Below, one piece after another: positions 1 to 10,044 of a DNA stretch of 64,000 nucleotides. Origin of the DNA: Symbiodinium natans (taxonomy: Eukaryota > Sar > Dinophyceae > Suessiales > Symbiodiniaceae); contig CAJNDS010002229.1 in NCBI GenBank assembly GCA_905221605.1, forward strand, positions 337,699 to 401,698, given 5' to 3'. Made by a program: the position numbers and the translations under genes. How positions within the stretch are numbered: position 1 is the stretch's first letter; each line of letters opens with the position of its first letter. The notes beneath the pieces are model-generated. The model ran no database searches. It was not told the DNA's origin and saw nothing but the letters and a program-made list of their open reading frames with translations.

Positions 1-111
1 CCGGGCCTAGACCACCCTGGACACGCCGAGATTCCGTTGCCCGTGCCGGTTAGAGCCACGGCGGCCACAGTGCACTTGAACATGGCGCAGGCGGCAGCAT
101 GCTGCAACAAC
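1..111 (-). CDS. candidate mini-exon, cut by window edge
   Basis: Read on the minus strand, a CAG acceptor (AG at 112-113) is followed by an open frame containing CAMFKCTVAAVAL and GTGNGISACPGW. The frame stays open to the window edge, so the 3' end is not visible. A TTTAGGG array begins just to the right, the usual setting of exon islands in this window. No family was recognised. One other minus frame reaches a stop, which supports this one only weakly. Confidence 0.33.
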
Positions 112-142
112 CTGCCCTCGGGACTTCAGGGCTGATGTGTGT

Positions 143-262
143 TAGGGTTTAGGGTTTCGGGTTTAGGAGGTTTAGGGGGTTTAGGGTTTAGGGTTTGAGG
201 TTTGAGGTTTAGGGTTTGAGGTTTGAGGTTTAGGGTTTCGGTTTACGCTTTAGGGGCGTTTT
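143..262 (+). repeat. degenerate TTTAGGG array
   Basis: G-rich telomere-type repeats mixed with TTTGAGG variants. This is the first of the many interstitial arrays in the window. It is interrupted and short, so it is not a chromosome end. Confidence 0.9.
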
Positions 263-377
263 AGACTTCAGGGCTGATGTGGTAGGTAGTAGGCTTGTAA
301 TTCCTTGTTCCCCGATAAGGACACCCAGTATATACACTCCCAAAACTTAGAAGGATATATATATATATATATATATA

Positions 378-475
378 TAATTGTTGCTGAGTTCTTAAGC
401 CCCAAGCAACTGTACACTTTCAGTTCTATAGGGGATTCTAGTATGCCAAAAAGTGTAAAGTGTGCTGACTCCGCT
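378..475. mobile_element. MITE-like element, family D, inside a TA repeat
   Basis: The left end GTTGCTGAGTTCTTAAG and the inverted right end (CTCCGCTAC on plus) match copies at 24,470 and 34,433. The interior has the shared TACACTTTCAGTTCT and CAAAAAGTGTAAAGTG segments. Both sides are (TA)n microsatellite (about 353-378 and 480-530), which suggests insertion into a TA repeat. Confidence 0.7.
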
Positions 476-539
476 ACACTGATATATATATATATATATA
501 AGTATATATTGTAAACATATATATATATATATGGATACA

Positions 540-1560
540 CTCACCAATATAAACTCTGTTCCATGTGTGCGTGTGGGGCTTAGGGCATTGTAGGGGTTCA
601 TTTGCTCAGGGTTCTAGGTTTCCAGGGTTGGATTGCGAAGCATTGGGTTCAGGGTTCATCAAGGCGGAGCAGTTGCTGATCTGGAGAAAAGCTTGTAGAA
701 AGTTCCTCGCGTCAAAAAGCGTGGTTCTGCAACCAAGACGCGGCAACAGAGAGGAAAAGCCTACAGAGTATGTCAGCGCATGTTCTTGTTCCAAACTCAG
801 TTGCAGACCTGAGACTGATCAAGCGCCTACAGCACTTTTCCCAACAGTCGGCAAATGAACTCCTGGGATGGGCGGGCGACAAATGTCGGGAAAAAACTCT
901 CCGAGCGGAAGTATATACATAAATGTCGCGTCGGGAGAGCCGCAGCCGAAGTTCTAGGAGAAGTCTTTCTAGTCCCGGTCTCCATACAACTGAATTGACC
1001 AATTTGGTCAAAGTTGGTCTCGCACGTCGTTGCCGCGCAACAACCGGACAGCTCGCCGACTTGGCGATGAAAAAGAAACTTTCGACAGTTTAGTTATAGC
1101 CTGGAGCGGCCCTGCTACGTTGTTGCAGGACTCCAAGACATACCCAGAGAACACCATACCGCCAATGAAAGAACAGTCCTGAATGCATCTTTGCGGGCCC
1201 TGCATAACCTGTGAAGAACATGTACATGGCTTTACTGCAACCCTAAACCCTATAAACCCTAAACCCATATGGAGTTCTCGGAAGTCTTCAAACTTTATCA
1301 CACTTGCCGACAGTTTCTCAAGAGCTCTGCTTTTAACGGGGACAGCCCTCCTTGCTTCCCGGAACTGGAGTTGGGCAATCTGCTTCGTGGAAGATGCCCA
1401 CCAGTGCCGTGATTCCGGTGATGTCCACCGTTTCCATATACCTGGGTCAAGGTTGGGGCTCATCAAACCCTAAACCCTAAACGAAACCCAGTTCACTCTT
1501 ATCCCCTAAACCATTTAACAATAGCCCCTTCTCAAAACAAAATTAGACATTCCTGAAGAG
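540..1560. other. stretch with no supported gene
   Basis: Several open frames of 60-150 codons overlap on both strands here, but none shows a domain, a convincing splice context or a clear composition advantage. Short CCCTAAA tracts occur near 1,240-1,265 and 1,465-1,490. I see no RNA gene. Confidence 0.5.
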
Positions 1561-1571
1561 ATTGTAGATGC

Positions 1572-1687
1572 CCGGCGGGGCCCTCTTCATTTCCCCACTT
1601 GTACTCGGGGTCGTTCACCCAAGCTGGATCTTCCACCTCCTCTCCCAAGACCTTGTCAAGGATGTCCTCGTGCATGACCGGGTATGA
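1572..1687 (-). CDS. exon island, acidic protein segment
   Basis: A minus-strand exon with an ATCAG acceptor and a GC donor (CCGG|GCATC). The frame runs 38 codons and includes VMHEDILDKVLGEEVEDP and NDPEYKWGNEEGP. The plus strand offers no comparable frame. The segment is acidic and probably soluble. The family was not recognised. It is one of the clearest coding islands that carries no start codon or stop of its own. Confidence 0.6.
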
Positions 1688-2567
1688 CTGATTCTATAGG
1701 TATGACTATGAGTTCCCCCTTATACTAGCAGTCCTTAATAGGGAGTATAATCGGGGGTCCTAGAATCCCTATTACTGAGCGGCTTCTCTGTTAGGCTTAG
1801 AAAACTCAACGGAATTTGTAGAGGGGGGTACCCGGGTACCCGACCGTAGTCGGTCGTATTGGGGCGTGCCGCAGCGCACTGGGGCGTACCCGAGCGTTCT
1901 CGGGCGTACTCGGGCATACTGCTACTCAGGCGTACTCAAGCGAACGCAGGCGTACAACCGGTCGCTCGGCAGCGGAAGCCTCAAAAAACAGCACCGGTTC
2001 AAAACAATGTGCACGTTTTCCGAATCCAAGCGCAGCGGCGCTGGGCAATCCCTGTTCATCCTGGCAAGCCGAACGCGTAGCTTGCTGGATCTTTTGCATT
2101 CACCCATACAGGGCATTAGGGTTTAGGTTTTGGGGTTTCGGCATGCTTTTGGTGTGGGGACCTGTTTGATTGGACATAGGGAGTATCCGGGAATTGTATT
2201 GGCAGCTATCCATATTTTTGAGGATCTTTTTTTGCAAGCGCAAGAAAACTGTTGTTTGGCGCATGTGGTTGAAAACTGTTGCGAGACGCTTCCGCTGAAG
2301 GTGACGAAGGCTGGAGAGCCCTAAACCCAATGCCCAAAACGCCTATAAACGCCTATAAACCCTATAAACCCTATAAACCCTATAAACCCTATGAACCCAA
2401 TGGACCCTATGAACCCCATAAACCCGATAAAACCATATAGGCCCTATAAGCCCTACAACCGAATTAAGCCCTATAAACCCTAAAACCCCTAAGCTCTACA
2501 CTTAAACCACGCAAGAAACATACTCAGGATGGACCCGCTAAACCTCCAATCAAGACCGTGCCCTAGG

Positions 2568-2656
2568 GGTCCATGCACTACACTTGGGCCCGAGAGCTAC
2601 TGTATGGGAACCCTTTAAGGCCCAAGTATATACTATACGGGTACATGGACACTTAG
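2568..2656. mobile_element. MITE-like element, family F
   Basis: The ends GGTCCATGCAC and GTACATGGAC are inverted repeats, and the interior TTGGGCC / GGCCCAAGTATATACT also pairs. A second, better preserved copy lies at 9,028-9,126, so this is a dispersed short inverted-repeat element of about 90-100 bp. Confidence 0.65.
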
Positions 2657-2745
2657 TGGAATAAGGCGCCGGGGCGTTCCTTGCAGATGTCGCCTAACCC
2701 GAGGTAGTCCATGATGGCGTCGGTGATCAAGGTCTTTGCGGTGTC
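2653..2745 (-). CDS. exon island ending in a stop codon
   Basis: After an AGAAG acceptor the frame encodes KTLITDAIMDYLGLGDIC and KERPGALFH followed by TAA, 30 residues in all. A GC donor (CCCG|GCGCC) could end the exon before the stop instead. The plus strand is closed here. It abuts family F element sequence at its low end. Function unknown. Confidence 0.55.
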   Translation of the reverse strand, partial: DTAKTLITDAIMDYLGLGDICKERPGALFH

Positions 2746-2931
2746 CTTCTACCCCCCACAGAACCCACCCTGCACCAAGAGAATACTCCCTAAAACCGAA
2801 ATTAGGATCCCCATTGTAGTCTACTAGTTGCTTAAGAACACCCCCCAAAAACACACACATTAAAAAAATCTGCGGGCAATACAGGGATTATTATCTTTCG
2901 TTCTTAAGCAAACAGTAGTAGTCTATAGGTT

Positions 2932-3056
2932 GGGATGTTCCCCCCTATACGAAGAGTCCTTAAAAGGGATTGTAATTGGGGGGGGGGGGGGGGGGACTAG
3001 AATCCCAATTAAGGACTGTTTGCATTGTAATTGTATACGGGGGAACATCCCAACCT
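2932..3056. mobile_element. MITE-like element, family A, with G-run
   Basis: Long inverted ends: TTGGGATGTTCCCCC on the left and GGGGGAACATCCCAA on the right, with GGGATT/AATCCC inner pairing. A run of about 18 G lies in the centre. Other copies or halves are at 24,859, 26,426, 34,187 and 55,121. CCCTAAA repeats follow directly. Confidence 0.8.
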
Positions 3057-3636
3057 AAACCCTAAACCCTAAACTCATGAGAACTAATTATTGTTAAAGA
3101 CAGATCTTAAGCAAAAAGTGGTAGTCCATAGGGAGGATACCCCTTGTATGCCCTTTACAAATTTAGGACTCGTACATCAGAACCCTTTAAAGGAGGTTGC
3201 GACCTTTTTCAGGGCCCATGAAAACCCCAAACCCCTAAGCCCTAAAACCCAAAATCATAAACCCTAAACCCTAAACCCTAAACTCAGGCATCGGAGTCCC
3301 TAGGTCAAGGTGTGGCACGGTCGTCCCTTGGTGGCAACTGTAGGGGTTTCGAGTTCAAGATGTTCCCTCAACATCCCCAAAAACACACAGTGGCTCTTGG
3401 GACTTAGGGCTTAACCCTAAACCCTAAACCCTAAACCCTGAACCCTAAACCCTAAACCATAGGGGTGGGGATCGACATTTCAACCAACGAATCAACGAAA
3501 TCAACCCTAGAATCGGGATCCCTGGTGCTTGGAGGTTCAGGGCACTCCCAGACCCAGTTGTAACCGCACCTAAACAAGAACCCCCCCCTAAGTCCCCCCA
3601 AGCAAGCTATAAGTAGACCTACAATTTTTTCCGGAC

Positions 3637-3835
3637 CCTAAACCCTAAACCCTAAACCCTAAACCCTAAACCCTAAACCCTAAACCCTAAACCCCCCCCC
3701 CCCCTTATAAAAGTCCCCCCCAAGTAGGGCTCTCTAAGTGAGATAGAACTTGGGGATGGCCCCTATTTAGGGTTTAGGGTTTAGGGTTTAGGGTTTAGGG
3801 TTTAGGGTTTAGGGTTTAGGGTTTAGGGTTTAGGC
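3637..3835. repeat. inverted pair of telomere-type arrays
   Basis: (CCCTAAA)n at about 3,637-3,693 faces (TTTAGGG)n at about 3,766-3,834 across a short spacer containing a C-run. This is the opposite order to that seen around most inferred introns. No clear exon was found in the spacer. Confidence 0.85.
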
Positions 3836-3863
3836 AAGGTCCCCCATAAACCCTCCAAATTAC

Positions 3864-3923
3864 CCCTGAAGAAAGGGAGGCGGTGCCTTGATCCCTGACT
3901 TGATTGCCCGCACGGTCATCTTC
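3864..3923 (-). CDS. 60-bp exon island next to a family B element
   Basis: The minus strand reads 20 complete codons beginning EDDRAGNQVRDQGT, between a TGAG acceptor and a GTAATT donor. It is phase 0 at both ends and so is compatible with the upstream exon 4,101-4,160. The other open frame, starting at an ATG, is also possible. It has no recognised domain. Confidence 0.45.
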
Positions 3924-4100
3924 CTCATGCCTTACCATGTTATCATAAGGGCAGCCTTTCTTGGGGGGTTGGTTACCCCCTAAACCCTGAACCCTAAACC
4001 CTAAACCCTAAATAAGGGGAACCTTGAGCCCCTAAACCCTAAACCCTAAACCCTAGACAACCCACACAAAAAGGGACAAAAAGGGTACCACCGGGCCCAC
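3924..4100 (-). mobile_element. family B element acting as a putative intron, split by CCCTAAA arrays
   Basis: The ends resemble other family B copies (GGGCCCACC on plus at the right; TTACCATGTTATCATAAGGG on the left), but the middle is replaced by two (CCCTAAA)n arrays. Read on minus, it starts GTGGGCC directly after one exon and ends before the next. The order of events would be element insertion, then array insertion or expansion inside it. Confidence 0.6.
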
Positions 4101-4160
4101 CAGGATGCTCTTCTTGCCCTGGCTCTTCAAGGATGCGATCGCGGCCTTCTTGGCGGCACC
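4101..4160 (-). CDS. 60-bp Ala/Lys-rich exon
   Basis: A GCCAG acceptor, 20 complete codons (GAAKKAAIASLKSQGKKS...) and a GTGGGC donor. It is phase 0 on both sides. Composition matches the Ala/Lys-rich exons at 5,846 and 8,737, suggesting one basic repetitive protein assembled from many mini-exons. A helical, nucleic-acid-binding tail would fit, but that is speculation. Confidence 0.6.
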
Positions 4161-4289
4161 CTGGCAAGCGAGACTCCCAAATATTTCGGGTTTGGAGTTT
4201 AGGGTTTGGGGTTTAGGGTTTAGGGTTTGGGGTTTGGGGTTTAGGGTTTAGGGTTTGGGGTTTAGGGTTTAGGGTTTGGTGCAGAGCCG

Positions 4290-4790
4290 AGCAACACTTT
4301 TAAATTCTACCCCCGGCTAACAGAGACCAGCATCTGCGGCGACATGCCTGGCAACAGCACACCGCCACTAAGTCTACGCCAAAATAGAAGAACAAACAGA
4401 ACACAACAGATGCTAGGGAAGCCTGACAATGCATCCAATGTTAATACAAGAATACAATAGTACAAGATTGCAGTAACAACCATGGAATTACGATCAACTA
4501 TGATAATATGAAAATGTCATCATGTGACAAGATACAATATAACATAGTACAAATCTAGTAAAGCACCACATATATCCTAATCTAAGAATCCAGCCATCAA
4601 ACAACATGAAAAATATGCTGCATCTAATGGAGAAGCCGAAGCAATGCACCTGGGTTGTGGAGGAGTGGTGCAGACGACAGCCAAGGATGAGGGTATTTTC
4701 GAGGCTCTCCAAATCAAATCATGCTCCGCTACCCTCAACCCCAGGCCCTAAAACCTTTTGGGCGCCCTACTTTAGTGTTTAGGACTGAGG
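4290..4790. other. array-free AT-richer stretch, no gene seen
   Basis: This stretch is less GC-rich than its neighbours and lacks telomere-type repeats. A 72-codon minus frame exists but has no recognisable features. Nothing else can be supported. Confidence 0.45.
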
Positions 4791-5199
4791 ATTTAGAGTT
4801 TAGGGTTTAGGGTTTAGGGTTTCGATTGCCCTCTGAAGATCTGAAGAGGACCCATGATTCAGAGAATGCCTTAAGGGGGGACCTTTAATCTTAGTCCGTT
4901 CCCGACAATCAGCGTACCCTTTTGGGGGGTCCCCTTAAAGGGGATTCTGTTCTACTTGGGGTATGAAAAGGGCAGCCCCTATTTTGGGAAACGCTCACAT
5001 GTACCTTATATAGTCATCATATTCCTAAGTAGTCCCTAAATAACCCCCCAAGGTCCCTAACAAGGGTTCCTCCTTGAATGCCCCATTTATGATGTCGAGT
5101 GTATCCACGGACAACATCTTTGGGGGTCTGCTCTCATGCTGGATCTCCGTGAGGAAGATGCATCATTCCTGAAAGACTGCTTGACAGCCCTAAAGCCAC

Positions 5200-5238
<39 letters not shown>

Positions 5239-5400
5239 CATATATATATATAAGCCTAAACTAGGCCAAATATACAGGGGTCGGAAAAATCGCTCATAAT
5301 GTTCCCTTATGGTCCCTTTATAAGTATACCATAATCACCCCCCCCCCCCCCCTTTAGAACCCTGTCAAGCTCCTACATCGCCAACCATCCCAGAACTTAC

Positions 5401-5445
5401 GTAGGACCAGGGCTCGGAACGTCATACGTCTGCGCTGGTGGCGAG
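5401..5445 (-). CDS. 45-bp candidate micro-exon with canonical donor
   Basis: A CTATAG acceptor and a CCTAC|GTAAGT donor define 45 bp, open in two frames (one contains RHQRRRMTFRALVL). The donor is one of the few fully canonical GTAAGT sites here. The frame is undecided. Confidence 0.42.
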
Positions 5446-5845
5446 CTATAGGAAGAGCTCCAACTCGTAAGCTCCAAAACCCTGAACCATAGGCCCTGCA
5501 AAATCAACCCCCAGAATCCGTGCCCTGGGCCCAAAACCCCGACACCCTGACATAATAAAGATGTTGGAAGAATTGCTAATCGTAATCCCTTATGGTCCCT
5601 TAACCCCCAAAGCCCTGTTTAATTATTAAGGCCCCAATATTGGGGTTTCCGATATTGGTTGTACCTTTTCGGGGTCCTTCTGACTTGTTAATGGAACCCT
5701 ACTATTTGGGGGTTCATATTGGGGCCCCTTATTTTCGCATAGTACACCCCCAAGTTTCCCGTACCGCGACCCTAAACCCCAAACCCCAAACCCTAAACCC
5801 CAAACCCCAAACCCCAAACCCTAAACGCGACACACAGCTGAGGGC

Positions 5846-5917
5846 CTTGGCTGCGGTCACCATCGCCTTCTTGATGGCGCTCCTGCCGGCTCCCTTCGCG
5901 GCGTTCTTCGCTGCCGC
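5846..5917 (-). CDS. 72-bp Ala/Lys-rich exon
   Basis: A strong acceptor (CTTTTTCGCAG), 24 complete codons beginning AAAKNAAKGAGRSAIKKAM, and a GC donor (CCAAG|GCCC). Phase 0 at both ends. It is flanked by CCCTAAA on the left and a long TTTAGGG array on the right. It clearly belongs with the exons at 4,101 and 8,737. Confidence 0.65.
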
Positions 5918-5956
5918 CTGCGAAAAAGAGCAAAGGCCACAGGTCGCAAAGGGGCG

Positions 5957-6160
5957 CTTAGGGTTTAGGGTTTAGGGTTTAGGGTTTAGGGTTTAGGGTT
6001 TAGGGTTTAGGGTTTAGGGTTTAGGGTTTAGGGTTTAGGGTTTAGGGTCGGGTTTAGGGTTTAGGGTTTAGGGTTTAGGGTTTAGGGTTTAGGGTTTAGG
6101 GTTTAGGGTTTAGGGTTTAGGGTTTAGGGTTTAGGGTTTAGGGTTTAGGGTTTAGGGTTT
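5957..6160 (+). repeat. long TTTAGGG array
   Basis: Nearly perfect heptamers for about 200 bp, with a single break (GGGTCGGG) near 6,046. It is among the two longest arrays in the window and could form G-quadruplexes on the plus strand. Confidence 0.97.
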
Positions 6161-6164
6161 TGCT

Positions 6165-7115
6165 GTAAAAGGGCGTAGATGCTGTGAAGGTTAGGATGCA
6201 GCAGCGGCTCGAATGCCTCGTCAAATGCGCAGAGCAGCTCTGGCCCGATTTTGGAGGGCCATCAACAACTTTTCTCCCACCCCACGCCGTCCAAGGCGGC
6301 AAAACCACCCAAACCTATTCCTTTTAGGGTTTAGGCCTAAACTCATGACAATTGCTTACTTTCAAAAAAACCTTTCCCCAAGGCCAGGTCCGAAGGCCAG
6401 GGCCAGGGTCAGGGGGGGACCAGGGCAGGCCAGGCCAGCGTCAGGAGGCTCAAAGGGAATGGGCCAGGAAGGAAGGGGGGCCAGAGGGGGGCCAGGGGGG
6501 GCCGGGGGGGGGGGGCCAGGGGGCCAGAGGGGGCCAGGCGGGGTTAGGGCCAGGGGGGGCCAGGGGGGGCCAGGGCGGGGGCCAGGGCCCAGGGGGGCCA
6601 GGGGGGCCAGGGGGGGTCGGGGGGGCCAGGGGGGCCACCGGCGGGGCGCCAGGGGCGGCCAGGGACAGGGGGGGCCAGGGGGGGCCAGGGCGGGCCAGGG
6701 GGGGCCAGGGGGGGCCAGGGGCGGCCAAGGGGGGGTCAGGGGCGCAAGGGGGGGGCCAGAGAGGCCAGCGGAACAGGAAGCCTTTTTGAGCACCCGTCCT
6801 GCCTGGCCTGGCCTGAGGCCCCCTGGTCCCTGGACACGCTGCGGTGAGGGGTCCGGGTCCTCCTGGCCTGGGGGCCTTGGGGTACCCCCTCCCGGAATGC
6901 CAGCGCCATCCAGGGTGAAGACCTTGGGGTTTAGGGTTTTAAGGGGACCAGTACTGGTCCCCGGGAGAACCTGCTCCGGTACCGGGCCCATCGTGGGTGC
7001 TACCGACCCCCTGGCTGCAGGAGGCGGGCAAGCGACCTGGGTCGACTTTGGCCATAGAGGTCGAAGGGCTTAAGCGCCGCCCCCCCTCTGTAGGGGGGCG
7101 GCCTAGGCCCTGAGT
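6165..7115 (+). repeat. dispersed repeat J, copy 1
   Basis: It begins with TGCTGT...GTAGATGCTGTGAAGGTT, continues with a conserved block (CCATCAACAACTTTTC, CCACGCCGTCCAAGGCGG, CAAACCTATTCCTTTTAGG), then a long G-rich minisatellite built on GGGGGGCCAG (about 6,400-6,780), then a conserved tail (GGGCCCATCGTGGGTGCTAC, GAGGCGGGC). It is bounded on both sides by TTTAGGG. The long open frames inside are low-complexity Gly/Pro/Arg products of the minisatellite. Confidence 0.85.
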
Positions 7116-7195
7116 TTAGGGTTTAGGGTTTAGGGTTTAGGGTTTAGGGTTTAGGGTTTAGGGTTTAGGGTTTAGGGTTTAGGGTTTAGGGTTTG
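7115..7195 (+). repeat. TTTAGGG array between repeat J copies
   Basis: An uninterrupted G-rich heptamer array separating the tail of repeat J copy 1 from the head of copy 2. Confidence 0.95.
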
Positions 7196-7715
7196 CTGTG
7201 ATAGGTAGATGCTGTGAAGGTTGGTTTCGGAACAAGCTCGAAAGCTTCGTGAGGTGCCGAAGAGCAGCTTTGGCCCGATTGTGGAGGGCCATCAACAACT
7301 TTTCTCCCACCCCACGCCGTCCAAGGCGGCAAAACCACCCAAACCTATTCCTTTTAGGGTTAAGGCCTAAACTCAGACAACAGCCAACGTTTAAAAACTT
7401 ATTCAGTTTCATGACGTTCGTTGAATCCGAGAGTCAAAGGCGGTCAGCGGGCGGACAAGGAACCCCAGAAATCAGGGAGGCCAGATGGCCAGGCGGGCCG
7501 GCGGCCGGGTCCTGGGGCCAGGGGGGGCCAGGGGCCAGGCGGGCTAGGGGGGCCAGGAAGGACAGGCGGCCCAGGCAAGCCCAGCAAAGCCGAAAAACTG
7601 ATTTTTGAGCACCCGGCCTTGGGGTAGCCCCGCCCCCGAACAGGGGGTGACCTGGGTCGGCTCCATCGAGGTGAAAGGGCTTAAGTGCCGCCCCCCTGAG
7701 TTTCGGGTTTAGGGT
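7195..7715 (+). repeat. dispersed repeat J, copy 2 (short)
   Basis: It carries the same head block as copy 1 (CCATCAACAACTTTTC, CCACGCCGTCCAAGGCGG), a much shorter GGCCAG-rich core, and an abbreviated tail ending AAGTGCCGCCCCCC. It is bounded by TTTAGGG on both sides. Confidence 0.85.
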
Positions 7716-7933
7716 GGAGGGGTTGAGTACCCAAGCCACTTGTGTCTGAAGGCCCCTGCAAGCTACAATCCTCGGGTTCTCTGGGGGACCCTCCCCTCGT
7801 GGGACCCTGCCCTCGGGGGAAGCAATAGTTGACGATGGCAAGAAAAACGAGGAAGGTGTTAGCATTGCTGCGAAATCCGTAAACCCGAAACCTAAACCCT
7901 AAACCCTAAAAGCATCTCCAGAACGAGGCCTAC

Positions 7934-8025
7934 CCATCACAGGGTCTGAGCAGTAAGTTACGAAGCCCAAGGTGGCCTCAGCTTGGGCCGACGCTGCCAC
8001 AAACCCCCCAAATCCATTCTCAGCC
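7934..8025 (-). CDS. exon island, hydrophobic/aromatic
   Basis: A GCTTTTCAG acceptor, about 30 codons (including ENGFGGFVAASAQAE and TLGFVTYCSDPVM) and a GTAGGC donor. The plus strand is also open (PKVASAWADAATNP) but lacks a good acceptor. Unrecognised family. Confidence 0.5.
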
Positions 8026-8736
8026 CTGAAAAGCCCTAAACCCTAAACCCTAAACCCTAAACCCTAAACCCTAAACCCTAAACCCTAAACCCTAAACCCT
8101 GCCAACTCAAGGAGCCCAGGGCCACGACTAAATGAAGAAGATGAGCGCCCCTCGTTTTTCTTTAAACTAAGCAAGTGAGCCTCTCGTTTTCTTAGGGTTT
8201 AGGGTTTAAGGTTTCTCGTTTTCTTAGGGTTTAGGGTTTAAGGTTTAGAGTTTAGGGTTTAGGGTGTGCTCCTACGCTTCGTATTCCTGGCCTGGGACCT
8301 GCCCGAACCCTCCAAACACAATTGCCTCACAACCAGCTCAGAAATCCAGCCTCGCGAGTGTCTAAATTTCGTTTTGGCTCTTAAGCCCTTCAACCAAGGG
8401 CTTAAGACGTAAGAACATAGTCTAAAGCCTTCAAGGCACCCTGGGGGTGCGGCGTCATATTTCTGAATCAATCGCAGGCCCCAACTTGAAGAAATATCCA
8501 GAGGTCACCCTGTCCTGGAATTCTCGCGTTTTATCCTGCGCTGCCACTGTACTTTGGTTCCTTACTACAGGATACCCCCCCAAAGAAAGGTAAACCCTAA
8601 ACTCACCATGAACTTACCATAAACCCAAAACCCCTAAACCCCAAACAACCCAACAACCCTAAACCCTAAACCCTAACCCCTAAACCCCAACCAATAACCC
8701 CCCAACCCCACTTCCCCGCCACAAAAGTACCCGTGC

Positions 8737-8837
8737 CTTCAAGGCGGCCTTGGCGGCTGCTTTGGCGCCCGCCTTGGCCGCCGCGGACGCGCCGCCGGTC
8801 ATCACCGCCATGGCGACGTCGGCTGCCATCTCCTTGG
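8737..8837 (-). CDS. 101-bp Ala/Lys-rich exon
   Basis: A GACTAG acceptor and a GC donor (TTGAAG|GCACGG) bracket 33 codons starting KEMAADVAMAVMTGG and ending in AKAGAKAAAKAALK. Third positions are almost all G or C. It is the third member of the Ala/Lys-rich exon set. Confidence 0.62.
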
Positions 8838-9027
8838 CTAGTCGTTGGGTTTGGGGTTTGGGGTTTGGGGTTTTGGGGTTTAGGGTTTAGGGTGTAGGGT
8901 TTAGGAGTATCATAGTATGTTCATATAGAAAACGTAGTAATCAGAATACTTATGATATGGGAATACTAGTGGTACAACATATTAACGGAGCGATTCTAAC
9001 AACGTAACAGTGTACAGTACCCAAAGG

Positions 9028-9126
9028 GTCCATGCACTTACATGGTATATACTTGGGCCTTAAAGGGGTTCCTATATAGTAGCTTTAGGGGCCAAGTATA
9101 TACTATACAGGTACATGGACCCTTAG
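9028..9126. mobile_element. MITE-like element, family F, better copy
   Basis: The left end GGTCCATGCAC...TATATACTTGGGCC pairs with the right end GGCCAAGTATATACTATAC...GTACATGGACC. About 99 bp. Homologous to 2,568-2,656. Confidence 0.8.
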
Positions 9127-9486
9127 GGGTAGTAATAGCATATTCCGCACATATCTTGGGATTTTTAGGGCTTTGGTTAGGACATCTTTCAGGGCTTGCT
9201 TTCCCTAGGGTTTAGGTTTTAGGGTTTAGGGTTTAGGGTTTAGTGTTTAGGGTTTTTCCCTAGGGTCTTGAGTTTAGGGCATTATAAACCCCAAGCTGCA
9301 TTAATAGTTGAACGCCCAAGGTTCCAAGATCGCGGCAATGGATTTGGCGTACCTAGGTCTTAGTCTTGGCCTTTGAAAGCTAGGGTAAAGGTTCTTGTTT
9401 TTACTTGCTCAGCGCTCAGGCATCGAAAAAAATTCTCACAAGCCCTGAACCCTAAACCCTAAACGGAGGAACATCCCAAGGCCCAA

Positions 9487-9541
9487 GGCACTTCTCCGCC
9501 AAGACCTGCGTGCACCTGCCGGGCGCGACGCCTGGGGCTTC
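9487..9541 (-). CDS. candidate exon island
   Basis: The minus frame reads EAPGVAPGRCTQVLAEKC before a possible GC donor. Plus frames are open too (RHFSAKTCVHLPG), so strand is uncertain. It sits between CCCTAAA on the left and TTTAGGG on the right. Confidence 0.35.
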
Positions 9542-9645
9542 ATGTCTCCCCCCCCTCCCCAGAGGGGCCCTCAATTTCTTAGAATCTTAGGGTTCAGGGT
9601 TTAGGGTTTAGGGTTTGGGGTTTAGGGTTTAGGGTTTAGGAATTT

Positions 9646-9830
9646 TAGGGTAGTCACATGGTCTCTCTATAGAATCTTAGGGTAGTCTTATGGTCCCTTG
9701 TAGAATGGGCCCTTAAAAGGGTTATATACCCTATGCATATTGAGGGCCCGTACATCCGAACCCTTTAAAGGAGGTGAGAGACCATATTAAGGGTCCATGA
9801 GACTACCCTGAGATATCATGTGGAGCCTTG
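9646..9830. mobile_element. MITE-like element, family G
   Basis: The ends AGGGTAGTCACATGGTC/AGGGTAGTCTTATGGTC and GGTCCATGAGACTACCCT are inverted, with inner GGGCCCTTAAAAGGG and CCCTTTAAAGGAGG. Relatives are at 16,083, 22,549 and, partly, 3,175. Confidence 0.65.
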
Positions 9831-9996
9831 AAAAAGCCCCCAAATCAGAGCCCCAAAAGCCCCTAAACACCTAAAAACTGAACCCTGAACCCTGAACCCT
9901 AAACCCTAAACCCTAAACCCTAAACCCCGCAAAGTTCTACGAAGCTCAACTACAACAAAAGGACTCCTTGCAGGCCAAAAGGGCAGTAGCACTCAC

Positions 9997-10039
9997 ACTG
10001 CTCCAAGCCGATCTCCGCGCAATTTGTGCCTTTCGTGAC
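9997..10039 (-). CDS. 43-bp mini-exon with GTGAGT donor
   Basis: ATGGCAG acceptor, 14 codons (VTKGTNCAEIGLEQ), then T|GTGAGT. The donor is fully canonical. A similar small exon with the same donor is at 16,397 (VGTEWKTCYKGQ), suggesting a repeated module. The plus strand is also open for 39 codons but has no splice support. Confidence 0.55.
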
Positions 10040-10044
10040 CTGCC

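Noticed and set aside
3750-4000. ATG-started frame MRKMTVRAIKSG near 3,880-3,930 as the start of a gene
   Set aside because: It begins inside the tail of a family B element, and the alternative frame joins the upstream exon in phase.
6213-7073. 286-codon Gly/Pro/Arg ORF in repeat J as a collagen-like gene
   Set aside because: The frame is created by the G-rich minisatellite core, and the core differs in length and frame in the other copies.
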